Shown here one piece after another: positions 1-6,863 of a DNA stretch of 64,000 nt (positions are counted from its first letter, which is position 1; the number at the start of each line of letters is the position of its first letter). Below the pieces are notes generated by a model, which saw nothing but the letters and a program-made list of their open reading frames with translations, ran no database searches and was not told the origin of the DNA. The position numbers were made by a program, and so were the translations under genes. Source of the stretch: DASSQJ01 sp963730165 (GTDB taxonomy: Bacteria > Actinomycetota > Actinomycetes > Actinomycetales > Dermatophilaceae). The DNA lies in contig CAVSQS010000005.1 of NCBI GenBank assembly GCA_963730165.1, positions 1 to 64,000 on the forward strand, read 5' to 3'.

Positions 1-715
1 CCTGCGTGGCGTTCGGGGCCTGGACGTCCTCGTGGTGGTCGTGCCGGGGCACTGCGGCCTCTCGAGCTGTGGACCGGTCGGCGTCGTGGGCCGGCGCCGC
101 TACGAAGTGCATCAGGAGCAGGACGACGCTGAGGTAGAAGCTGCCCTCGAATGCCGTCGGCGCGTGGAAGCCGGCCGCGTAGACGAGGATGACCGACCCG
201 ACGACGAGGAACAGCGCGTTGGCGAGCGACAGGACGAACAGCAAGGGCCACGCTCGGCCCAGGGCCCGAACCATGCGCGGTCGCGGCCTCTGCAGCCAGC
301 GCGGCTGCCGGTCGACGCCCCACCGGCCCACGGCGCCGGCGAGGATCCCGATCGCCGGGGGTCCCACGCCGCCGCCGGCCAGGAGCATCCCTAGGGACAG
401 CAGGATGAGGACCGAGCCGCCGTGGTCACGACGGAGGCCCGCGATCGACCAACCCACGATCGCCGTCGCCACCACCAGCGTCACCACACCGGCGGACGGG
501 GCGGTTGGGAGCACGGTGAGCCCCGGCTCCCCGCCCATGTGCTCGGCGATCGGGCCCGTCGTCCACGAGTCGAGCGCGAAGCCCGTGACCCTCACGTTGC
601 CCTGGAGCACCTCCCCGACCCCGTGGGTGATGCCTCCGAGGCCGGCAAGGATGCCGAAGGCCGTCGCCGTCGTCCGGCAGGCGTCCAGGTCAGCCAGTCG
701 TTCTCGCAGCTTCAT
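1..715 (-). CDS. Multi-pass membrane protein, partial (C-terminus beyond window)
   Basis: An open frame begins with ATG at 713-715 and runs off the left edge, giving at least 238 residues without a stop. I do not recognise a family. It has about five hydrophobic segments: one after a short charged N-terminus, one following a PTAPSAG stretch, a Gly-rich one (LLSLGMLLAGGG), then WPLLFVLSLANALFLVVG and FYLSVVLLLMHFV. These predict an integral membrane protein. The visible tail is His-rich (HDHHED). The start is supported by a GAAGAAGG ribosome site about 7 nt upstream. Two inverted repeats lie in its leader (749-782), so it is probably repressor-controlled. Confidence is good that it is a gene; its function is unknown. 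Confidence 0.75.
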   Translation of the reverse strand, partial: MKLRERLADLDACRTTATAFGILAGLGGITHGVGEVLQGNVRVTGFALDSWTTGPIAEHMGGEPGLTVLPTAPSAGVVTLVVATAIVGWSIAGLRRDHGGSVLILLSLGMLLAGGGVGPPAIGILAGAVGRWGVDRQPRWLQRPRPRMVRALGRAWPLLFVLSLANALFLVVGSVILVYAAGFHAPTAFEGSFYLSVVLLLMHFVAAPAHDADRSTAREAAVPRHDHHEDVQAPNATQ

Positions 716-748
716 GGCTGCACCTTCTTCCTCTCGTCCAGATGTGTC

Positions 749-782
749 ACTAACACGTTAGTCACAGACTAACAGTGTTAGT
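749..782. promoter_or_regulatory. Pair of inverted-repeat operators, TetR-like
   Basis: Two near-identical inverted repeats sit 5 bp apart: ACTAACACGTTAGT at 749-762 and ACTAACAGTGTTAGT at 768-782. Both have the half-sites ACTAAC and GTTAGT around a 2-3 bp centre. They lie just upstream of the leftward gene starting at 715 and would overlap its promoter. This architecture is typical of TetR-family autoregulatory sites. No TetR-type gene is visible in the window; one could lie beyond the left edge in the same operon. Confidence 0.65.
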
Positions 783-935
783 TGCCATGGGTAAGACGCT
801 GCCGTGTGGGACGCAGCACGTCGGCATGCGCGGTCCTTTCGCCGAGTCGCCCTCGGCGCGCGGTGTGCTGGCCGCTCGGTGGCTGCCCGCGCGCCGGCCC
901 AGCCGACCCCCGGGCGCTCGTCGGTGGAACACTGG

Positions 936-1451
936 ATGAGAGCTTCCGATGGAGGTGCCGCGCTGTTGCTGCCGCTCTACTTCGCCCTGGGGGTCGTCAA
1001 CAACGTCGCGCTTCTCGTCGTGTTCGTCATGCGGAAGCGGCGGCTGGACCTGGTCCGTCGTTTCGGCTGGTTGTACCTGCTCCTGGCGGTCCCCGCTGCC
1101 GCCGGCATCGTGGTGGCGCAACGCGAGCAGGCACCGGTCCAGTACACGATCTTCCTCGCGATCTTCCTGGCGTTCCTCGCGGTCGAGGCGCTCTACGACT
1201 GGGTCCTCAGGATCCCCTTCCGCGAGAACCAGGACTGGCGACTCCTCGTGCCCTACGTCGCGCTCTATGTCTCATCCGCCTACGGGTTCGTGGTCATGGT
1301 GTGGCGGGAGTCCGTCCCCGGAGGTCTCCTCATGCTCATCCTGACCGTGGCGCAGTTCGCCGCCAATGCGGCCACGCACCCACGGGGCCCGTCGCGATCG
1401 GCTGCCGGCTCCGCCGCCCAGAGGGTTGGCGGGCCAGACGCCGACCGTTGA
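936..1451 (+). CDS. Small integral membrane protein
   Basis: A 171-residue protein with about four membrane segments (LLLPLYFALGVVNNVALLVVF; WLYLLLAVPAAAGIVV; YTIFLAIFLAFLAVEALY; LLVPYVALYVSSAYGFVVMV) and a basic cytoplasmic loop RKRRLDLVRR after the first. It ends in a polar Ala/Gly/Arg tail. I do not recognise the family. The frame stays open upstream to 804 but that part is Arg/Ala-rich and unlike protein. I chose ATG 936; GTG 924 in the same frame is the alternative. It is divergent from the gene ending at the left edge and could share the operator region at 749-782. Confidence 0.65.
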   Translation: MRASDGGAALLLPLYFALGVVNNVALLVVFVMRKRRLDLVRRFGWLYLLLAVPAAAGIVVAQREQAPVQYTIFLAIFLAFLAVEALYDWVLRIPFRENQDWRLLVPYVALYVSSAYGFVVMVWRESVPGGLLMLILTVAQFAANAATHPRGPSRSAAGSAAQRVGGPDADR

Positions 1452-1472
1452 ATCACCCGCCGCTGCTCGGTG

Positions 1473-1504
1473 GGTCGGCTGGCGGCGGAGTGGGGCACTT
1501 CACC
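1473..1504 (+). repeat. Dispersed intergenic repeat, copy 1 (divergent)
   Basis: A copy of the ~30-bp repeat seen across 1-14.4 kb. It reads GGTCGGCTGGCGGCGGAG and then diverges (TGGGGCACTTCACC). It lies between the membrane gene ending at 1451 and the cupredoxin gene ending at 1630. The rest of 1452-1629 holds nothing I recognise. Confidence 0.5.
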
Positions 1505-1629
1505 GTGCGCCCGGTAGCCGGATGGACCCGCCGGCTCCTCGTCGTCGACGATGAATGCCGCTGATGAAGCCGATGGCACTCGATGATGAGGCGCTCGGAC
1601 GCTTTGACGCGACTGGCTGAGCGGGGTCC

Positions 1630-2259
1630 TCACGAGGTGACGACCAGCTCCTGACGCATTCCGTTCGCGTAGTGGTTCGTCAGGTTGCACACGAGCTCGT
1701 AGTGGCCGGGGGGCAACGTGATGGTGACCCAGCCGACCGACCCGGACCCGATGCCCTCACCGGACCCGGCAGCGCAGGAGCTCGAAGCCTCACCCAGACT
1801 TCGTGCCTCGTCCACCTGGCCTTCGGGACCTGGGTCAAGCTGACCCGCGGAGGCTCCCGCGGCCAGGGGTAGGACGACGAGCTCGTGGGTGCGCCACCCC
1901 CGGTTCTCCACGACAAAGGACACCTGCCCAGCGGGCACCGATGCCGGCTGCGCGATCAGGACCATCGGGGAGCCCATCGGGGCGGTGCCGCCCATCATCT
2001 GCGACATGCCCATGTCTCCGAGCGTGACGTCCACGCGCACCCCCGGCAGTCCCTGCGGCGTCGCGCACGATAGGGCCGCGGCCGTGTAACCAGGGCCCAT
2101 CCCGGCCTGGCCGCTCGAAGTCCCACCCATGCTGCCTACTGGCCCGGCTGAGGAACCGCCCATCATTCCCCCCGAGTCGTTCTGAGTGGAGCACCCTGTC
2201 AGCAGGACCCCGGCGGCAGTGAGCGCAACCATCACGCGGGCTGAACGGGTCGTCCGCAT
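1630..2259 (-). CDS. Cupredoxin-like copper-binding lipoprotein
   Basis: A 209-residue secreted lipoprotein. A basic N-terminus and hydrophobic core end in the lipobox LLTGC (Cys23), followed by a long Gly/Met/Ser linker with many Met residues that could also bind copper. The C-terminal half is a cupredoxin fold: His125 in RTHELVVL, then Cys191, His196 and Met201 in VCNLTNHYANGM, which is the C-x4-H-x4-M type 1 copper pattern. It likely carries electrons or buffers copper outside the membrane. ATG 2259 is preferred; GTG 2271 is also in frame but directly abuts the only good GGGAGG. A CsoR-like site (2282-2298) lies upstream, which fits copper control. Confidence 0.85.
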   Translation of the reverse strand: MRTTRSARVMVALTAAGVLLTGCSTQNDSGGMMGGSSAGPVGSMGGTSSGQAGMGPGYTAAALSCATPQGLPGVRVDVTLGDMGMSQMMGGTAPMGSPMVLIAQPASVPAGQVSFVVENRGWRTHELVVLPLAAGASAGQLDPGPEGQVDEARSLGEASSSCAAGSGEGIGSGSVGWVTITLPPGHYELVCNLTNHYANGMRQELVVTS

Positions 2260-2281
2260 TCGGCTGAACACCCTCCCAAGT

Positions 2282-2298
2282 TACACCCCCTGGGGTAT
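2282..2298 (-). promoter_or_regulatory. Candidate copper-responsive (CsoR-type) operator
   Basis: The stretch TACACCCCCTGGGGTAT is a GC-centred near-palindrome with TAC/GTA ends, read on the minus strand as ATACCCC-AGG-GGGTGTA. Known CsoR operators have this build: AT-rich ends flanking runs of C and G. It lies about 22 bp upstream of the start of the copper-binding lipoprotein. No csoR gene is present in the window. Confidence is moderate because the left half-site carries one extra base. Confidence 0.5.
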
Positions 2299-2338
2299 CT
2301 CGCTCCCCCGCCGCATGCCCGACCGGATGCGCGGCCCC

Positions 2339-2677
2339 GTGCGACTGGCACCCCAGACCGAGCTGACCGCGGTCCGGGACCGTGTAGGAGGGGTCAGCAA
2401 CGTGTACCGTCACGCTGACGCCGGCCGGGTCGACGTCCGCACCGCATTCGGTGACGATCTGTCTGTGTCGCTCTCGGACAACGGGCTCGGGCTGGCTCCT
2501 TCACGCTCGAACAGGGCCTCTCGCGCCGGCGGCCAGAACGACGCTTGGTCGGGCGAGCCGACCGGCTTCGGAATCCTGGGCATGCGAGAGCGGGTCTCCG
2601 CCGTGGGGGGCTACGTCGAGGCGCAACCCCGGACACCGGGAGGGACGCTCGTCGTGGCCACCCTCCCGGCCTCGCGG
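2339..2677 (+). pseudogene. Remnant of a NarL-type sensor histidine kinase ATPase domain
   Basis: The frame encodes a recognisable HATPase_c domain of the LiaS/NarX class: a degenerate N box (GGVSNVYRHADAGRVDVR), a G1 box (SLSDNGLGL) and a G2 box with the class ending (GFGILGMRERVSAVGG, then GGTLVVATLP). No dimerisation domain or sensor lies upstream, since the copper lipoprotein starts there on the other strand. The N box is altered, with GG where Glu-Ala is expected. Downstream the frame runs on into unlike sequence. I read this as a 5'-truncated, decaying kinase gene with no response regulator nearby. Confidence 0.6.
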
Positions 2678-2776
2678 CACCCCGACCCGTCGTGGAGATC
2701 GCGCCCTCGGCCGTGGTCGGCCTGCAGCCGGTCGGCAGACCGTCGCGCGGTGCCGGAAACCGCAAACCCGAGCGGT

Positions 2777-2926
2777 TCAGCCTCCGCGGAGGATGTCCCG
2801 CCGACGGCGGTACTCCTCTTCGTCGATCTCTCCCCGGGCGAAGCGCTCGTCCAGAACGCGGTGCGAGTCCGGGGGCGGAGCCGCGGCCGGTGGGAGCGGT
2901 GGTTCAGGGACCCTGCGGCCGGGCAC
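2777..2926 (-). CDS. Short SHOCT-domain peptide or gene remnant
   Basis: A 49-residue frame from GTG 2926 ends in a clear SHOCT motif (RVLDERFARGEIDEEEYRRR, then DILRGG), preceded by a Pro-rich linker. SHOCT domains are usually short C-terminal tails on membrane proteins. Here no membrane segment precedes it, because the divergent csbD gene begins at 2981. It may be the tail of a truncated gene or a free-standing small protein. The frame stays open upstream across csbD but that part is not protein-like. Confidence 0.45.
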   Translation of the reverse strand: MPGRRVPEPPLPPAAAPPPDSHRVLDERFARGEIDEEEYRRRRDILRGG

Positions 2927-2980
2927 CGGCCCGTCGCCCAGCGGTAGAGTCGAAGTAGACGACGGATAGGGCGGTGCGAG

Positions 2981-3205
2981 ATGAGTGGCAAGTCTGATCA
3001 GGTGAAGGGTCGCGCCAAGGAGGCCGCTGGAATCCTCACCGGCAACGAGGACCTCGAATCCGACGGCAGGACCGATCGGCGCACTGGTGAGGCAAAGGAA
3101 AGGGTCGACCACGCGAAGGACAACGTCGACGAGGTGATCGACAAGGCCACAGCCGGGGTCGAGCACGCGGCAGACAATGCCAAGGATGCTCTGGATCGGA
3201 AGTAG
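2981..3205 (+). CDS. CsbD family stress protein
   Basis: A 74-residue, highly charged protein. The N-terminus (SGKSDQVKGRAKEAAGILTG) matches the CsbD family signature, which in Gram-positive bacteria is commonly under general-stress sigma factor control. The C-terminal half (AKERVDHAKDNVDEVIDKA) predicts an amphipathic helix, so the protein is longer than the minimal ~55-residue CsbD. The molecular role of CsbD proteins is unknown. It is followed 33 bp later by a small membrane protein on the same strand, and the two may be co-transcribed. A second CsbD gene is at 42792. Confidence 0.9.
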   Translation: MSGKSDQVKGRAKEAAGILTGNEDLESDGRTDRRTGEAKERVDHAKDNVDEVIDKATAGVEHAADNAKDALDRK

Positions 3206-3238
3206 GCGTGCGATGGTCCAGAGGCGGGTGGAGTCGCG

Positions 3239-3670
3239 ATGATCGTCATTCTTGGGCTGATCCTGTTGGTGGCCGCAACGGTCGTTGGTCTCGCCGGGGT
3301 CCTGGGCAACGCGGGCAGCGGGCACGCACTGACCAGCGGATTCTCGGTTTTCGGCTACGACGTGACTGGCTCGACCGGCACGGTGTTCCTCTACGGGATC
3401 GTGGTCGGGGCCATCGGCATGCTGGGGCTGAGCATGCTGCTGGGCGGTGCTCGCCGCACCGCCCGTCGGGGCCGTGCCGCGCGCAGCGAGCTCAAAGAGT
3501 CTCGCCGCGAGACCGCGATCGTCAGCCGGGACCGCGACGAGCTCCTCCACCAGCACGAAACCGAGCACGCCAACCAGGAGGCGCACGCCCGGTACACCGC
3601 TGAGCCCAATGGCGACAGCAGACCCGGCCCGGGCACCGATCCCCCTCCTACCGAGGCCCCACCTCGGTAG
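3239..3670 (+). CDS. Small two-TM membrane protein
   Basis: A 143-residue protein. An N-terminal membrane helix (MIVILGLILLVAATVVGLAG) is followed by a short extracytoplasmic loop, a second helix (VFLYGIVVGAIGMLGLSMLL), and then a long charged cytoplasmic tail (ARRTARRGRAARSELKESRR) that should form a coiled coil, ending in a Pro-rich stretch. This layout resembles actinobacterial LapA-like small membrane proteins, but no decisive motif is visible. ATG 3239 is preceded by GGGTGGAG. Its closeness to csbD suggests a small stress-response unit. Confidence 0.75.
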   Translation: MIVILGLILLVAATVVGLAGVLGNAGSGHALTSGFSVFGYDVTGSTGTVFLYGIVVGAIGMLGLSMLLGGARRTARRGRAARSELKESRRETAIVSRDRDELLHQHETEHANQEAHARYTAEPNGDSRPGPGTDPPPTEAPPR

Positions 3671-3889
3671 CCGACACACACCAGCCCCGCAACCCAGCCA
3701 CGACCGCTCCCGCCCCGTCATCGATCGCGGTCCTCGCGGACCGGCTTGGGCGTCGCTGCAGGCTGTGGCGGTGTCAAGGAGCGACGGAAGCGCTGCCGGC
3801 GTGGCGCCACCAACGCAAGACCGGGCCCTGTAATGCCTGCGCAGCGCAGCAGCCCCTCGTCCCGGCCGGCCCACCCCGGATAGGTACGA

Positions 3890-4789
3890 CTACGGCAATC
3901 TGACGGCGCAATACGACGTCTCGCTCTGCGCGTCCCGGAATGCTTCCGCAGAACACGTGCTCGGATCGGACGTCTCGTAGATCAGCTTGTAGGCAGCGTC
4001 CGAGGCCGAGCAGTCCGTCGTGAAGCCATCTTCATCAAGACACGTACCAACGCCCGAAGCGGGCGATGGCGAGGGCCCTGAGGAGGAAGGAGACTGCGTT
4101 GCCAGAATCAACCAGCTTGCCAGCCCGATGGCCGCAACAGAAGCGGCGATCGGCAGGGGGCGCCGCCGCAAGGGCGTCGTGCCCACCGGGCGAGAAAACG
4201 GAGTGACGACGCGCGCATCACGGGCCGATGGGGGGCCAACCATGTTGCGGTGCCGTCTAACCGCGCGCCAGTTGACGATTGCCACGATGAACGTGGCAGG
4301 AAAGGCGAAGATTCCCCACCAACCCTTGGTGAGGCAGTGTGCTTGGCTTTCGACGTAGAAACTGTTAGCGCACACTTGGCATAGATCCAGCGCGCCTAGC
4401 GATGAGCGCCAGAAGATCAAGGCCCCCGTAATCCGATACTGGGCAAGGGGGCGCGCGGGCGCGCAGCCACACATGTCGCACTCACCCCAAGTCGGGGGGC
4501 GAGGGTTGCCAGAAGTCGGCCAGGTTCCCCTTGATGCTGCTGCACGGGTGTCCGCCTGGGGGACCTCCGCGCCATCCCGAGCTCCCCGCTCGAACCCGAG
4601 GCGTACTGTCTCCCACGCCTCATTGAGCTGCGCCATCGCGCGCTCGGCGTCGCTCCGAAGTTGACCCTCCACCCGGTCTGGATGAAGGAGAACCGCACGC
4701 GCACGGTACGCCTTCTTCGCGTGCTCCATACTGGCGTCGTCGTCCAAGCCCATGATCGCGTAGGCAGTCGCAAGGTCCACACTCCCCAC
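3890..4789 (-). CDS. J-domain membrane protein with zinc-finger-like and Cys-rich extracellular domains
   Basis: About 299 residues. Residues 5-60 form a DnaJ domain with the HPD motif at 36-38, so it should stimulate an Hsp70. A Cys-rich segment follows with paired CxxC motifs (CDMC...LDLCQVC), likely a zinc ribbon, then a membrane helix (WWGIFAFPATFIVAIVNW) and a second one (PIAASVAAIGLASWLIL). The C-terminal ~60 residues after a Ser/Pro linker carry four Cys in a pattern like the LppU-type domain of actinobacterial secreted proteins (CLDEDG...DCSASDAAYK...YCAV). GTG 4789 is the longest start; GTG 4780 has better spacing to GGAAGGG. The combination is unusual; function unknown. Confidence 0.8.
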   Translation of the reverse strand: MGSVDLATAYAIMGLDDDASMEHAKKAYRARAVLLHPDRVEGQLRSDAERAMAQLNEAWETVRLGFERGARDGAEVPQADTRAAASRGTWPTSGNPRPPTWGECDMCGCAPARPLAQYRITGALIFWRSSLGALDLCQVCANSFYVESQAHCLTKGWWGIFAFPATFIVAIVNWRAVRRHRNMVGPPSARDARVVTPFSRPVGTTPLRRRPLPIAASVAAIGLASWLILATQSPSSSGPSPSPASGVGTCLDEDGFTTDCSASDAAYKLIYETSDPSTCSAEAFRDAQSETSYCAVRLP

Positions 4790-4930
4790 CCCTTCCGGAC
4801 CATGAGGTTACCGATGGGGGACCTCTGCCCTACTGGAGTCGGGAAAGAACCGTCGGCGGCGCCTCCGAGCGAAGCTCACGTAACGCCACTTGGTGAGGCG
4901 CTCCGATTCTGCGCGATCCCCGGCGTTCTG

Positions 4931-4960
4931 CGCGATTCGCGGCGGAATGCCTCAGGTCGG
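4931..4960 (+). repeat. Dispersed intergenic repeat, copy 2
   Basis: Reads CGATTCGCGGCGGAATGCCT then CAGGTCGG. It lies in the gap between the J-domain gene start (4789) and the DUF6308-like gene end (4992), in the same orientation as the other copies. Confidence 0.55.
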
Positions 4961-4991
4961 AACGGACCCTCTGCGAAGCCATCTTTCGGTC

Positions 4992-5714
4992 CTACGCCCG
5001 AGTTCCGCCACGTCTGGCGTGCATCCACAAGCTGGCGTCAAGAAGTCTGAGCCGCCGATTTGGTGACCCAATGTCGGCACCCAGTGCCGCCGCCTGGTCT
5101 GCTAGATCGTCGATCCTTGTTCGGATCTTGTCGTCTTGGATGATGTGACGGAACACCTGCCAGTCGACCTGGTAGTTCTGGCCCAGCCCGAGGAAATCGC
5201 ACACGACGCTGTCGCGAACCGGAAAGAGATCGGGCCGCTTGCGGGCACACAACTTGGATGCCGTAACCCACGCGTTCTTGTGCTTCACCTCAGGCGGGGA
5301 CAAGCACGCCTTGAGCGCCTCGTGCAGCTCCGCCATTGTCGAAAGCATCGCCGCGTCAGCCATCGCGAGATCGGCATCCAGCGGCAAGGACTGTTCCGAC
5401 AACAAGTGCAGCACGAGATTGCGATCAGGAGACGGCTGGAGCAGCCGCCGCACGGAGTACGGGGGCGCCTGAACAGAGAGGAGGGTCACTGCAAGCAGGT
5501 CGCCTGTTGTCATGTCCCATGGACTGACTGGGTCTAGATCGAGGAAGGTCGCGCCGGCGTAGTTCCCGTCTCGGAGGAAGTACTTGGTGAGGTTCTTCGG
5601 AGCCCCGTCATCCCACAACGCCTCGCGAACCGCGCCGATGGCCTTCGCCAGTTGCGCCTCATTGGCGAGGGCCCAGCCAGTGTTTGGGACGGTCTTGAAC
5701 CGCTCACTGGTCAT
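4992..5714 (-). CDS. DUF6308-like protein
   Basis: A 240-residue soluble protein. I believe it belongs to an actinobacterial family of unknown function (DUF6308), judged by the stretch FLDLDPVSPWDMTTGDLLAV and its length; this is recall, not a search. The C-terminal half (ASKLCARKRPDLFPVRDSVV, then CDFLGLG) resembles a helix-hairpin fold seen in proteins that bind nucleic acid or act as host-defence accessory proteins, but no catalytic residues stand out. ATG 5714 is chosen because GGGAG lies 6 nt upstream; the frame continues open to 5885 but without protein character. It sits in the repeat-divided accessory region. Confidence 0.75.
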   Translation of the reverse strand: MTSERFKTVPNTGWALANEAQLAKAIGAVREALWDDGAPKNLTKYFLRDGNYAGATFLDLDPVSPWDMTTGDLLAVTLLSVQAPPYSVRRLLQPSPDRNLVLHLLSEQSLPLDADLAMADAAMLSTMAELHEALKACLSPPEVKHKNAWVTASKLCARKRPDLFPVRDSVVCDFLGLGQNYQVDWQVFRHIIQDDKIRTRIDDLADQAAALGADIGSPNRRLRLLDASLWMHARRGGTRA

Positions 5715-5783
5715 GCCGATCTCCCTCGATTGGGTGGCTCTACAGGGAAGGACGTCACGCCAGCCGCCCTCGCGGGTCACGCT

Positions 5784-5804
5784 ACGACGGACGACGGACG
5801 ACGG
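5784..5804. repeat. Three tandem copies of a 7-bp unit
   Basis: ACGACGG is repeated three times without interruption in the ~300-bp gap (5715-6011) upstream of the DUF6308-like gene. Apart from this array and a weak match to the dispersed repeat near 5833-5865, the gap holds nothing I recognise. Confidence 0.7.
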
Positions 5805-6011
5805 ATCCGGTCTGGGCTGGGTCGTTCCCCGCCGTCGACGATTCGAGGCGGTTTGGTAGCGGTTGCTCCACATTGCGGGCGGCACCCACCCCGCGCCCCC
5901 CTTTGTGGCCGTTCACTTGCGTGACGCGCAGATGGATCTGGTTGGGCTGTCGCCATGTGCCGCGACGTCGGTTCTCGAGCGACGGTCGGAGGCGTGTCCT
6001 AGGGTGCTGGC

Positions 6012-6659
6012 ATGGCCATCCTCCAGGAACTCTCGGGACAGGGACGAGTCGTCGGAGGGCACCTCGCAGGCGGCACGGTCGCTTCGGGTGGAGCCACCCC
6101 GTTCTCCAAGAACAGCGACCTTTCCATCTCGCACACCTCCAACCCCTTCAAGCGGCACAGGATCAACGCTGAGACAGTCACCGAGTGGGAGGAGCTGGAC
6201 ACACGGGAGGGCGTCACCGGGACCATGGGGCGGGCAGCCGCGCTGGCCGCGATTCCGGGAAGACTGGGCAAGGCCGTTGGAGCGAGCGTGGGAGCCGCGG
6301 TGAACTCGGGTCACACCGTGCGCGTCGCTTGGGCCGACGGCAAGCAGTCCATCATCGAGTTGCCCGAGAAGCAGTTCATGGTCTTCTCAGTCCTGCTGAA
6401 GGACCGTCAGATTGCCACCGAGTTGTCAGAGAAGCCAGCAAAGGACCTTCCGCCCACACAGCCGGGAGTGAGCGATCGAATCGCGGACGCGGCCCTCTCG
6501 GTCCTCTCGAAGGGCACCATTGGGTCCGCAACCGCAACGGATCTGCCCGCTCAGGATGTGACCGAGCAGATCTCCAAGCTCGCCGCGCTTCACGCTCAAG
6601 GCATCCTCACGGACGCGGAGTTCTCGGAGAAAAAGGCCGAACTCCTCAAGCGCCTCTAG
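6012..6659 (+). CDS. SHOCT-domain protein of unknown function
   Basis: A 215-residue soluble protein. The last ~33 residues form a SHOCT domain (KLAALHAQGILTDAEFSEKK, then AELLKRL). The middle (TVRVAWADGKQSIIELPEKQ) looks like a small beta-rich, PH-like domain, a common partner of SHOCT tails. An Ala/Gly-rich segment (residues ~75-100) could be membrane-associated but is only weakly hydrophobic. SHOCT domains are thought to mediate oligomerisation or docking. The start ATG 6012 has a weak upstream AGGGTG. It is transcribed alone, with divergent repeat copies on both sides. Confidence 0.8.
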   Translation: MAILQELSGQGRVVGGHLAGGTVASGGATPFSKNSDLSISHTSNPFKRHRINAETVTEWEELDTREGVTGTMGRAAALAAIPGRLGKAVGASVGAAVNSGHTVRVAWADGKQSIIELPEKQFMVFSVLLKDRQIATELSEKPAKDLPPTQPGVSDRIADAALSVLSKGTIGSATATDLPAQDVTEQISKLAALHAQGILTDAEFSEKKAELLKRL

Positions 6660-6772
6660 GTCTTAAGGCGCCCTCTCCACGAGAAGCATTCGTAGCAGAC
6701 CCGGGTGTCGCGCCGTCGGTGTTCGTCTTCGCCGACCAACCGGGTGAGGAGTACCAATGGCAGCCTTGGCAC

Positions 6773-6803
6773 GGTCGACACGCGGCGTTAAGACGCACTT
6801 TGG
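6773..6803 (+). repeat. Dispersed intergenic repeat, copy 3 (divergent)
   Basis: Reads GGTCGACACGCGGCGTTAAG then ACGCACTTTGG. It precedes the SUKH-3 gene that starts at 6864. Confidence 0.5.
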
Positions 6804-6863
6804 CGGGTGCCCATTTCCGTCGGACGGTTCGGGGCGCGGCGTCGGGCCGTGAGAGGTGAAACG

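Noticed and set aside
5833..5865. Weak match to the dispersed repeat (CGATTCGAGGCGGTTTGG)
   Set aside because: The right half does not match; listed only as a possible relic.
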